Shown in pieces: positions 27,502 through 35,926 of a DNA stretch of 41,839 nucleotides. The stretch's first letter is position 1. Each line of letters starts with the position of its first letter. The stretch is from Comamonadaceae bacterium (GTDB lineage: Bacteria; Pseudomonadota; Gammaproteobacteria; Burkholderiales; Burkholderiaceae_C): NCBI GenBank assembly GCA_947378275.1, contig CANCJD010000002.1, positions 1 to 41,839 of the forward strand. Reading direction: 5' to 3'. A program made the translations under genes and the position numbers. The notes beneath the pieces are model-generated. The model was not told where the DNA came from. It ran no database searches and saw only the letters and a list, made by a program, of their open reading frames with translations.

Positions 27502-28599
27502 TCAGGGGTTTTCTTTGCCTTGGGGCTGGGTGCGCGGATATTGCACCAGCGTTTCCTTGGGCTTAGGTGGCGGCGCCGGTGGCGCAGGCGGTGCCACCAC
27601 CACCGGTTTGGCTGCGGCCTCGGCTGCTTTTTGCTGGCGCAGGGCGGCTTCGATCTCACGTCGCACGGCGGCCGGGTCGGGCCGCGGTGCCGCGGGCGCT
27701 GCGCGCACTTGGGAACTGAGGGCGTTCAAGGCCGTGGACTGGCTTTGGATCTTGGCGTCGAGTGCCTGGATCAGTTTGGCCAGGTCGGGTGCGCCTTTGC
27801 TGTCGGCGGGCTTGGACGCTGCCTGGGCAGCGGCTTGCGCCATGGCGCTCACTACCTCGTCCAAGCGGGTGTCAAGCTTGGCCTGGCCGCCCACGATGGT
27901 GTCCTGGCGTGAGGAAATGTCCCGCAGGGTTTCGCCCGCACCCGTGATCAGCTCCATGGCCTCGTTCATGGCCACAATGCGTTTGCCCACGGCCAACAGC
28001 ATTTCGTCGGCCTGGGAAATGCGCGACTGCAGGCGATACGACATGATGCCAAACAAGGCCATGGATGTCAGCATCAAGGCGCCAAAGGTGGCCAGTACCA
28101 CGATGCCGTTAAGACGCTGTTTGCCGTGTGACTCCACCATGGCGGCAGACGCGGTGTGCATTTCGCCCGTCACGTGCTGCATGTCGGTGGTCACACTGTG
28201 CATCTCCGCAGCAGCCTTGGCGGCCATGCCTGCAGCGCGGTTGGCCAACTCGGCTGAGTCCAGCATGGCCGAGCGCATGGCAAGCATGTCGGCGTCGTCG
28301 GCGACTTGCGTTTCGCCCTGCGCTTCATGGTGCGCAACTGGTTCGCCGTGTTCGCCATGCACATCGTGTTCGCCAGCAGGTGCATCGGCCGCGCTGATGA
28401 AGCCCTGGGACGCAGGGCCGTCGACTGGCAGGTCAAACTGCGCATCGACCGCATGATCGGCGTCTACTGCGGTAGTTCCCGCCATGGCATCGGTCGTGGT
28501 GGCGGAAGAAGTCCCTTGCGGCGCGGGCGCGGCAACGCCCGAGATGGCTTCAATGGCCTGGGCCTCTTCGGCAGAAAGTTTGGATGTGGTGTCAGTCAT
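27502..28599 (-). CDS. Uncharacterised single-TM coiled-coil protein (365 aa)
   Basis: One TM segment (LNGIVVLATFGALMLTSMALFGIMSY) followed by coiled-coil and Ala/Pro-rich tail; last gene in the fliK...flhB direction. Confidence 0.75.
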   Translation of the reverse strand: MTDTTSKLSAEEAQAIEAISGVAAPAPQGTSSATTTDAMAGTTAVDADHAVDAQFDLPVDGPASQGFISAADAPAGEHDVHGEHGEPVAHHEAQGETQVADDADMLAMRSAMLDSAELANRAAGMAAKAAAEMHSVTTDMQHVTGEMHTASAAMVESHGKQRLNGIVVLATFGALMLTSMALFGIMSYRLQSRISQADEMLLAVGKRIVAMNEAMELITGAGETLRDISSRQDTIVGGQAKLDTRLDEVVSAMAQAAAQAASKPADSKGAPDLAKLIQALDAKIQSQSTALNALSSQVRAAPAAPRPDPAAVRREIEAALRQQKAAEAAAKPVVVAPPAPPAPPPKPKETLVQYPRTQPQGKENP

Positions 28600-28629
28600 G
28601 GCGGGTACCCGGTTGGCTGTGGTGTAGGG

Positions 28630-29073
28630 CTAGGTGGGGTCTTGCAGCATGGACTGCAGGGATTCAAGTTGCGTACGCACGGCGTCGTTCTCAACCTTGA
28701 GGTGAATCAGGCGGGCCGGGAAATTCATCTCGGGCATGTCGGTGTCATACGCCGCTTGTTCGGCCGCTTGCGGGTCTTGTGCGGCAGACGCAGCGGTGGG
28801 CCCATTGGCAGCGGCGCCTGGGACCAGGGGCTTAGAGGCGCGTTCAATGTTGTCGCTGCGCGGTACTTTGACCAGGTTGTCGGCCACGGCCGTGCTGGTG
28901 AGAAGCACCTGGTTGGCATCGACCGCGATTTCTTGGTCTTGCGCAAAGTGGTCTTGTTCGTTGCGGCGCACTTCGGTTCCGGCTTGGCCGGACCGACTTT
29001 TGGCAACGTGGCTTCCCTCGGGCATTTCGACCGAGTGGGGCACGCTGCTGGGGATGAATTGGGGTTCGCTCAT
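28630..29073 (-). CDS. Uncharacterised small protein (147 aa), C-terminal helix FPARLIHLKVENDAVRTQLESLQSML
   Basis: Open frame filling the space between two collinear genes. Confidence 0.65.
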   Translation of the reverse strand: MSEPQFIPSSVPHSVEMPEGSHVAKSRSGQAGTEVRRNEQDHFAQDQEIAVDANQVLLTSTAVADNLVKVPRSDNIERASKPLVPGAAANGPTAASAAQDPQAAEQAAYDTDMPEMNFPARLIHLKVENDAVRTQLESLQSMLQDPT

Positions 29074-29077
29074 GGTG

Positions 29078-30529
29078 TCAGGGGTTGCGTCGGGGCAGCT
29101 CTGGGGTGCCGGTCTCGGGCGCGAAATGGTCTTTCATTGAGCGCGCCGAGCGGATTTGCGGGTCTTTGGGAATGCCACTGCCTGCGGCAAAGCTGTTGGC
29201 TTCGGCGAGCGAGGCAAAGGGGCCTGACACCACGGCGAATTGCACTGCGGCCTGGCCGTTGAGGTAGGTGGCCACAATGCGTGCCCGGCGCAGGTTGGCG
29301 TGGGCTTGCAGCCACATCGTGGCTTCACCGTAGCTCGGCACGATGGTGTGCTGAACCATGAACGTGCCCGGCGGCATTTGCTTCACCCACGACTGACCAA
29401 CTTGCGCTTGCGCCGGGGTGGAGATGATTTCTTCTACCTCGGTGGGCGGCGCGGCGCTGATGCTGCGCTGAGGGCTGGCCACTACCAGCTCTGCCGCTTT
29501 GGCCGGCACTGCTGCGGGGGTCATGCCTGCGCCCAGGGCGTTGGTAGCAGAGGCCGGCGCCATCGCCGATGCGGGGTTGGCTGCAGGCAGTGCACCACTG
29601 GCGTTTGGCAAGGGGGCGGCCTCCGGGCTGGGCGCACTGGCCGCAGGCAGCGGTTCGGGCGCTTTGCGCGGGCCTATCCCCAGCAGCGCTGCGGTTTGTT
29701 GGGTGCCGTAAAGCGTCAACACGCCCAACGCACAGGCGATCAGCAAGGCGGTGATGCCTGCGAGCCACAGCAGGGTCTTGCGCACGCTGCCCTTGGTTTT
29801 TTGCGGTTTGGGCGTTGCTTCTGGGGCCGCAAGCGGCGCGGGGGGCGCAGGCGACTCGGCGCTGACAGCGGCCGCAGGTGCAGGGCGGGGTGGCGCGGCC
29901 ACCACCGCTGTAGTGGCTGCATGCCAGGGGGTGATCTTTTTTAGCAAGGCGCTGACCGCGCCTTCACGCCCTTGGGCGCGGGCTTGTTCGAGCAGTGCCT
30001 GGGCCTGTTCGTCGCTGGGCGGCTCAATCTCCCAGTTCAGGATGCGTCGGCCAAACGAGGCCAGCAAACGTTGTTTTTTGCTGGCCGTGGTTAAGAGCAT
30101 GACCACGCGGATATTGGCCGCCGGGAAGTGCTGCACCAGGCGCGCGAGCAGTTGGATCTCGTGGTCGGGCAGGGCGGAGGCGTCGTGCACGATCCAGATC
30201 TTGGGGGGCGCCACCGGCGCTTTGGTGCCCATGGCGTCTTCGATGGAATAGGCTTGCAACACCTCGTTAAAGCGCGCAATCAGCGCTTCGGCGCTGGCGG
30301 GGAAATACACCTCCAGGCCCATGTGCGGCGCGGCTTCGCGCAGGCGGGCCACCAGTAGCTTGCCGTAGTGGTCCAGGATGGCGTCGTGGCTGCTGACCAC
30401 CGACAGGCTCATGTTGTCGTCGATCAGGGCGGCGACATAGCCTTCTAGGCGCATGCGGTCGGCCACCCGGAAAAACAGGGGCTGCACGCCGGTGATGGCT
30501 TCGTCGCCGTAAGAGTGGAAGTCGTTCAT
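29078..30529 (-). CDS. DamX-like protein: degenerate ATPase-like N-domain, TM, Ala/Pro linker, SPOR-like C-domain
   Basis: IWIVHDASALPDHEIQLLARLVQHFP (Walker B-like region, altered); TM LLWLAGITALLIACALGVLTLYG; C-term QAAVQFAVVSGPFASLAEANSFAAGSGIPKDPQIRSARSM (SPOR-like); start overlaps flhB stop. Confidence 0.7.
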   Translation of the reverse strand: MNDFHSYGDEAITGVQPLFFRVADRMRLEGYVAALIDDNMSLSVVSSHDAILDHYGKLLVARLREAAPHMGLEVYFPASAEALIARFNEVLQAYSIEDAMGTKAPVAPPKIWIVHDASALPDHEIQLLARLVQHFPAANIRVVMLLTTASKKQRLLASFGRRILNWEIEPPSDEQAQALLEQARAQGREGAVSALLKKITPWHAATTAVVAAPPRPAPAAAVSAESPAPPAPLAAPEATPKPQKTKGSVRKTLLWLAGITALLIACALGVLTLYGTQQTAALLGIGPRKAPEPLPAASAPSPEAAPLPNASGALPAANPASAMAPASATNALGAGMTPAAVPAKAAELVVASPQRSISAAPPTEVEEIISTPAQAQVGQSWVKQMPPGTFMVQHTIVPSYGEATMWLQAHANLRRARIVATYLNGQAAVQFAVVSGPFASLAEANSFAAGSGIPKDPQIRSARSMKDHFAPETGTPELPRRNP

Positions 30530-31683
30530 GCGGCAGCCGCCGTGGTTTGTTGTTTGCCGTCGGCGTCAAACAGCATGGTTTCGGGAATTTTCGGGTTGGG
30601 CCGCGCCATGGGTTCCACCCCGGGCTGCACCTGCGCCAGGCTAAACACATAGGCGATCACCTGCGCCACCGCAAAGTACAGGGCCTCAGGGATAGGTTGG
30701 TCCAGCTCGGTGGTGAAGTACAGGGCACGCGCGAGCTGCGGCGCCTGGAAGATTTCAATATGGTTGTTTTTGGCCTCTTCGCGAATGCGCGCCGCCACAA
30801 AGTCTGCGCCCTTGGCCAGCAAAATGGGCGCGCCGTCGGCGGTCGGGTCGTAGGACAGGGCGATGGCGAAATGCTCGGGGTTGGTGATGATGACATCGGC
30901 GTCCTTGACCTTTTGCATCATGCGCACCGTGGCCACTTCGCGCTGGCGCCGGCGAATCTGGGCTTTGACCTCGGGCCGGCCTTCCATGTCCTTGTGTTCG
31001 TCGCGGATTTCCTGCTTGGACATGCGCATGCGCTTCATGAAGGAATAGCGCTGGTAGGGTGCGTCAATCAGGGCAATGAGCACCAGGCTCAGGGTCAGCC
31101 ACAACAGCGACTCCGAAATCAACGAGCCAGCAATCGCCAGCGCGGGCTCTAGCGCCATGCCACCGAGCGACATCAGAGCCTCAAAATGGCGGTTCAGCAT
31201 CATCAAAAGTACCACCGCGATCAGTGTAAATTTGAGCACCGACTTGAGCAGCTCCACCACCGCATGGCCGCCAAACATGCGCTTGACACCGGCGATCGGG
31301 TCCAGTTTGGACAGCTTGGGCAAGATGGCGTCCCAAGAGAACAAAAAGCCGCCGGTGGCGCCCGAGGCCAGAATGGCCACCACCATGGTCACCAGCATGA
31401 GCGGCAGCACCAGCAAAAAGCCGTGGCTGGCCTGAAGGGCAAAGGCCTGGGGCAGCAGCGCGGGCGTGTCCAAGAATTTGCGGTCCAGGGTAAAGCCCGC
31501 AGCAAAATACACCGAAAGCTGGTGAAACCAGACGCCGCCCAGCGACATCAGCATGAGCACGGCGCCAATCATCACACCAGCGGCCGGCAGTTCGGCCGAG
31601 CGCGCAACCTGGCCTTCGTCGCGGGCGCGTTTGAGGCGCCTGGCGGTCGGTTCTTCGGTGCGTTCGGCGCTGTCGTCAGACAT
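30526..31683 (-). CDS. flhB: Flagellar export-gate switch protein FlhB
   Basis: MSDDSAERTEEPTARRLKRARDEGQVARSAEL; DADVIITNPEHFAIALSYDP. Confidence 0.96.
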   Translation of the reverse strand: MSDDSAERTEEPTARRLKRARDEGQVARSAELPAAGVMIGAVLMLMSLGGVWFHQLSVYFAAGFTLDRKFLDTPALLPQAFALQASHGFLLVLPLMLVTMVVAILASGATGGFLFSWDAILPKLSKLDPIAGVKRMFGGHAVVELLKSVLKFTLIAVVLLMMLNRHFEALMSLGGMALEPALAIAGSLISESLLWLTLSLVLIALIDAPYQRYSFMKRMRMSKQEIRDEHKDMEGRPEVKAQIRRRQREVATVRMMQKVKDADVIITNPEHFAIALSYDPTADGAPILLAKGADFVAARIREEAKNNHIEIFQAPQLARALYFTTELDQPIPEALYFAVAQVIAYVFSLAQVQPGVEPMARPNPKIPETMLFDADGKQQTTAAAA

Positions 31684-31697
31684 GGTGCGTCACTGCC

Positions 31698-32468
31698 TTA
31701 TTGCAGGCCAAACTGGCCGCGAATTTCAACAAAACCCTGCAGCCACAGCCACTGGATGCGCGCGCCCATGCTGGGAAGGGCGACCATCAATATGCCAAAG
31801 CCAGCCACGATCATGACGGGCAAGCCGAGGGAAAAAATGTTCAGGCTCGGTGCGGCGCGCGTGGCCACGCCCAGGCCGATGTTGATGAACAGCATGGTCA
31901 CCATCACCGGCAAGGCCAGCAACAAGGCACCCAAAAACATCATCGAACTCCACTGCACAAAATGCGCCCAGGCCCCGGCCGTGACCAAGCCCTTGCCAAT
32001 GGGCATGGTGGCGAAGCTGTCAATCACCAGGCCCAAGAGCATGGCGTGGCCGCCCATGCCGACAAAAATCAGGGTCGACAAAATCAGCAGGAACTGCGCC
32101 AGCACCGGCACATTGCCCAGATTGGGGTCCATCAGATTGGCCATGGACAGGCCCACGGCGGTGGACACCGACTGGCCTGCCAGCAAAATCGCTGCGGTAA
32201 TGATTTGCAGCGTCAGCCCCATGACCAAGCCAATGCTGATCTGGTTAAAAACTTCCACCAGGCCCGAGGGCGACACCGGGTCAATCACCGGCCAGGTGTA
32301 CACGGGGTAAACCATCCAGGTAAGCGCCACGGCCAGCAGCACGCGCATGCGCACATTGAGCGCGCGCAGCGAGAAAATCGGTGCCGACATCAGCAGCGCA
32401 GAGATGCGCAGCATGGGCCACAGGAACGTGTAAAAACGCTCAATGATGTCGCTGGCCAGAAGGTTCAT
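31698..32468 (-). CDS. fliR: Flagellar export protein FliR
   Basis: FLWPMLRISALLMSAPIFSLRALNVRMRVLLAVALTWMV; start at MNLLASDIIERF. Confidence 0.94.
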   Translation of the reverse strand: MNLLASDIIERFYTFLWPMLRISALLMSAPIFSLRALNVRMRVLLAVALTWMVYPVYTWPVIDPVSPSGLVEVFNQISIGLVMGLTLQIITAAILLAGQSVSTAVGLSMANLMDPNLGNVPVLAQFLLILSTLIFVGMGGHAMLLGLVIDSFATMPIGKGLVTAGAWAHFVQWSSMMFLGALLLALPVMVTMLFINIGLGVATRAAPSLNIFSLGLPVMIVAGFGILMVALPSMGARIQWLWLQGFVEIRGQFGLQ

Positions 32469-32502
32469 GCGGCGTTCGGTTCTTGGCGGCGTACAGCGGC
32501 GT

Positions 32503-32772
32503 TCAGGCAAACAGCGTGGGAATGCGCTGAAACAGGCTGCGCGTGTAGTCCACCAGCGTGGCGAGCTGCCAGCCGCCCACCACGGCCAGCGTAATAGCCA
32601 GGGCCGCGAGCTTGGGGATAAAGCTCAGGGTGGATTCGTTGATCGATGTGGCGGCCTGAATGATGCCGATGAACAGGCCCACGGCCAGCGATACGCCCAA
32701 CAAGGGCGCCGAAATCAGCACAATCATCCACAGTGCCTGGTGTCCGATGTCTACGACGGCTGCAATGTCCAT
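32503..32772 (-). CDS. fliQ: Flagellar export protein FliQ
   Basis: LGVSLAVGLFIGIIQAATSINESTLSFIPKLAALAITLAVVGGW. Confidence 0.95.
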   Translation of the reverse strand: MDIAAVVDIGHQALWMIVLISAPLLGVSLAVGLFIGIIQAATSINESTLSFIPKLAALAITLAVVGGWQLATLVDYTRSLFQRIPTLFA

Positions 32773-32811
32773 AGTGGGTTTTCCGTTAAAGAGTGGGGCG
32801 CGGTGCGGACG

Positions 32812-33555
32812 CTAGTGCACAAAGCTGGCGGCCAGCGAGCCCATGATCAGGCTCCAGCCATCCACCAGCACAAACAGCATGAGCTTGAAGGGCATGGAAA
32901 TCATCATGGGCGACAACATGGCCATGCCCATGGACATCAGCACGCTGGCTACGATCAGGTCGATCACCACGAAGGGGATGTAGATCAGAAAGCCGATGGT
33001 GAAGGCGCTTTTGAGCTCGGACGTGATAAAGGCGGGCACCAGCGTGGTGAACGGCACCTGGGTGGCGTCGGTCACATCGGCCTTGCGCGCCATTTGCATG
33101 AACAGGCCGATATCGTCCTCGCGCGTTTGCTTGAGCATGAAGCTGCGCAGCGGCGCCTCGGCGGCGGCCAGCGCCTTGTCAAACTTCATGCCGTTTTCCA
33201 TGTAGGGCACCACGGCGTTGGTGTAGACGTCGGTGAGCACCGGCGACATGATGAACAGCGTCAAAAACAGCGAAATACCCACCAGCACGTTGTTGGGCGG
33301 CGTCTGGCCGGTGCCCAGGGCTTGGCGCAGGATAGACATGACGATGATGATGCGCACGAACGAGGTCATCATCAGCAAGAGCGAGGGCAGCAGGCTCAGC
33401 GTGGTCATCAGCGCGAGCAGTTGCAAAGACAGGCTGTACTGCGAATCCTTGCCGCTGCCGGTCACGTTGACCATGGGGATGCCCTGGCTCCAGGCGGCGG
33501 CCGGCACCACAAGCAGCATGGCCGCAACAGCGGCCCATATCCATTTAGTTTTCAC
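32812..33555 (-). CDS. fliP: Flagellar export protein FliP
   Basis: SLLPSLLLMMTSFVRIIIVMSILRQALGTGQTPPNNVLVGISLFLTLFIMSPV. Confidence 0.96.
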   Translation of the reverse strand: MKTKWIWAAVAAMLLVVPAAAWSQGIPMVNVTGSGKDSQYSLSLQLLALMTTLSLLPSLLLMMTSFVRIIIVMSILRQALGTGQTPPNNVLVGISLFLTLFIMSPVLTDVYTNAVVPYMENGMKFDKALAAAEAPLRSFMLKQTREDDIGLFMQMARKADVTDATQVPFTTLVPAFITSELKSAFTIGFLIYIPFVVIDLIVASVLMSMGMAMLSPMMISMPFKLMLFVLVDGWSLIMGSLAASFVH

Positions 33556-33844
33556 GCACGGTTTCCTGTTGCGGGCCGGGGTCGTCCCATTGGCCCAAGG
33601 CGGTAAATTGGCTGGCGGTCATGCCCACAAGCACTTGGCGGGCGCCCACGCGCACCAGTGCCATTTTTTGGCGGGGCCCAACGCTGATGGTTTCCAGCAC
33701 TTCGAGCATGGGCGGCCCCTTGTGCGAGACCTGCAGGCTTTTCATGCGCTTGAGCGTCCACAACAGCGCGCCCAGCAAGCCCAGCACCAGCAGCATACTG
33801 GCGCTCACGCGCAGCCAATCGATGCTGGTGGCGGCCGTGCCCAT
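33545..33844 (-). CDS. fliO: Flagellar export protein FliO
   Basis: Single TM then KGPPMLEVLETISVGPRQKMALVRVGARQVLVGMTASQFTALG. Confidence 0.88.
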   Translation of the reverse strand: MGTAATSIDWLRVSASMLLVLGLLGALLWTLKRMKSLQVSHKGPPMLEVLETISVGPRQKMALVRVGARQVLVGMTASQFTALGQWDDPGPQQETVREN

Positions 33845-33850
33845 GGCCGA

Positions 33851-34159
33851 TTAGAGGTTTTTCATCCGCTCGGAGGCGGGCACCACACGGGTCAGGCGAA
33901 TGCCATAGCGTTCGTTGACCAGCACCACTTCGCCCTGGGCGACCACGGTGTTGTTGATCAGCAAGTCCAGCGGCTCGCCGGCAATGCGGTCCAGCTCGAC
34001 AACGCTGCCTTGGGTCAGGCGCATCAGGTCCTTGATCTTGATCATGGCGCGGCCCACCTCGATGCTCATCGTCACGCTGATGTTTTGCAGCACTTCGGGG
34101 TTGATCTGGTTTTCCGGGTCTTTGGGGCCGGACAGCATGGGGGTATCGGTGTCGCTCAT
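33851..34159 (-). CDS. fliN: Motor switch protein FliN
   Basis: VTMSIEVGRAMIKIKDLMRLTQGSVVELDRIAGEPLDLLINNTVVAQGEVVLVNERYGIRLTRV. Confidence 0.95.
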   Translation of the reverse strand: MSDTDTPMLSGPKDPENQINPEVLQNISVTMSIEVGRAMIKIKDLMRLTQGSVVELDRIAGEPLDLLINNTVVAQGEVVLVNERYGIRLTRVVPASERMKNL

Positions 34160-34178
34160 GGCGTAATTCCTCTGAGAT

Positions 34179-35171
34179 TTAGTGGTTGCCGGGAACTACG
34201 GCGCGTTGTATTTGCACGGCAGTCTGGGCGCCCAGGGTGCCGACTTGCACATCAAAGGCCGGAATGCCGTTGGGTTGCAGGCTGGCAAATTCGGGTTTTT
34301 TGAAATACAGAATGTCGCCGGGCTGCATGGTTTCCACCACGCGCAAAGTAGTGCTGACCTGGCCCAGGATCACATTGGCTTCCAGGCAGGCGCCGCCCAC
34401 CGCTTCTTCCAAGTTTTCACGCCACACGCGGTCGGAGTCTTCGTTGCCGTCGCCGGTTTGCACCCGGCTGCGCAGTAGTTCGCGCACAGGTTTGAGCGAG
34501 GCGTAGGGGTGGATCACGTCGATGAAACCCAGGTTCTGGGTGGCGGTTTCGGTCTCGAAGCGGCTCAGGATGACCAGGTCGTTTTCGTCGGCGATCTGCG
34601 CAAACTGGGGGTTGATCTCGGAGCTGACAAATTCAAATTCCAGCGGCATGACCGGGGCCCAGGCCTCGCGCAGGTTGCGGAAGGTCACGTCCAAGATCAT
34701 GTTGATGATGCGCGTTTCCATCGGCGTAAACATGCGCCCAGAAGAGAGCTGGCCCACGGCGCCTTGGCCGAAGCCACCAAAAAAGCTGTCCAGCGAGCTA
34801 AACACACTGGTCGGGTCAATCACCACCATGGAGTAACCGCGCAAGGGGTTCATGCGAATCACATTGACCGACAAAGGCGCGCGCAGCTCTTTGATGTAAT
34901 CGCCAAACTTGACGATCTGCACCTTGAGTGGATTCACACGCGGGCTGCTGCGCAGTACTTCGAGCAGTCCGGGGCGAAACAAGCGGATAAAGCGCTCGTT
35001 GATCATGTCAATCGAGGTGACGTTGACGCCCAGGCTGCTGTCTTCGCTGGCGATGTCGTGCTTGCGCACGCGCGCAGCGGTGTTAAAGCCGGTGTCAACC
35101 GCGATGGAGCCGTCGTTGACGCCTTCAGCCAGGGCCGAAAGCTCGTCGGCTGAAAGAAGGTTATCTGCCAT
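34179..35171 (-). CDS. fliM: Motor switch protein FliM
   Basis: LLSADELSAL; MINERFIRLFRPGLLEVLRSSPRV; gene order. Confidence 0.95.
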   Translation of the reverse strand: MADNLLSADELSALAEGVNDGSIAVDTGFNTAARVRKHDIASEDSSLGVNVTSIDMINERFIRLFRPGLLEVLRSSPRVNPLKVQIVKFGDYIKELRAPLSVNVIRMNPLRGYSMVVIDPTSVFSSLDSFFGGFGQGAVGQLSSGRMFTPMETRIINMILDVTFRNLREAWAPVMPLEFEFVSSEINPQFAQIADENDLVILSRFETETATQNLGFIDVIHPYASLKPVRELLRSRVQTGDGNEDSDRVWRENLEEAVGGACLEANVILGQVSTTLRVVETMQPGDILYFKKPEFASLQPNGIPAFDVQVGTLGAQTAVQIQRAVVPGNH

Positions 35172-35201
35172 AGGGGATTGCGTGTGCGTAGTCAGACCAG
35201 A

Positions 35202-35876
35202 TCACTGGACGATGAAGGACGTGAAATAAATCTCTTCAATGCCACCGAAATCTTCGTATTTTTCGAGCAGGGTGTTCATGGCGTCACGGATCTTGATGGC
35301 CAGGTCTTTGCGGAAGTCGGGCTTTGCCAGGTCAGGTTCTGTGGTCATACGCATGGCATCCATCACGACCGAGCGCAGCGCAAATTCGTGCTTTTTGATA
35401 TTTTCGACCACGCGTTCGTCGTAGCGTGTCATGACGGCAATCTGTACCGACATCACCTTGCGCGAACCCGCCAGGTTGACCAAAAACTCGCGTTCAAGCT
35501 GGCTGTAGGTGTACTCAAAGCGCGGGCTGTCGGGTGACTTTTTGTTGAGCTTGGGTGGGCCGCCAGCGTCTTTGCCCCCTTCGGCTTTCTTCTCGCCATG
35601 GCCTTCGGCAGCAGGCGCGCCGTGGCCGCCTTCGGCTTTTTTCTCTCCGTGGCCTTCGGCGGCAGGAGCGCCGTGGCCGCCGCCTTCGGGCGCTGCGCCT
35701 TCCGCCACCATTTGGTCGGCCGTAGGGGCGGGTTTATTGAAAAAACCGGTGATGAACAAGGTGCCGACCATGGTGCCGGCGATCAGGACCACCAGTGCGA
35801 CCACCGCAAGAATGATCTTGACGATGGGCTTTTTCGGCTTTTCTTCTGCTTCCGGGGCTGCTGCTGCATCAGACAT
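35202..35876 (-). CDS. fliL: Flagellar basal body protein FliL with a repetitive His/Glu/Lys/Gly-rich linker
   Basis: Single TM then YTYSQLEREFLVNLAGSRKVMSVQIAVMTRYDERVVENIKKHEFALRSVVMDAM. Confidence 0.93.
   Translation of the reverse strand: MSDAAAAPEAEEKPKKPIVKIILAVVALVVLIAGTMVGTLFITGFFNKPAPTADQMVAEGAAPEGGGHGAPAAEGHGEKKAEGGHGAPAAEGHGEKKAEGGKDAGGPPKLNKKSPDSPRFEYTYSQLEREFLVNLAGSRKVMSVQIAVMTRYDERVVENIKKHEFALRSVVMDAMRMTTEPDLAKPDFRKDLAIKIRDAMNTLLEKYEDFGGIEEIYFTSFIVQ
35580..35681. repeat. Two tandem 51-bp repeats within fliL (17-aa unit GGHGAPAAEGHGEKKAE)
   Basis: 35580-35630 and 35631-35681 align with a few mismatches. Confidence 0.9.
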
Positions 35877-35926
35877 GGGGCACCTTTTTTTCGTGGTTCA
35901 TTTTAAATATTCGCATGTGCTTAGGC

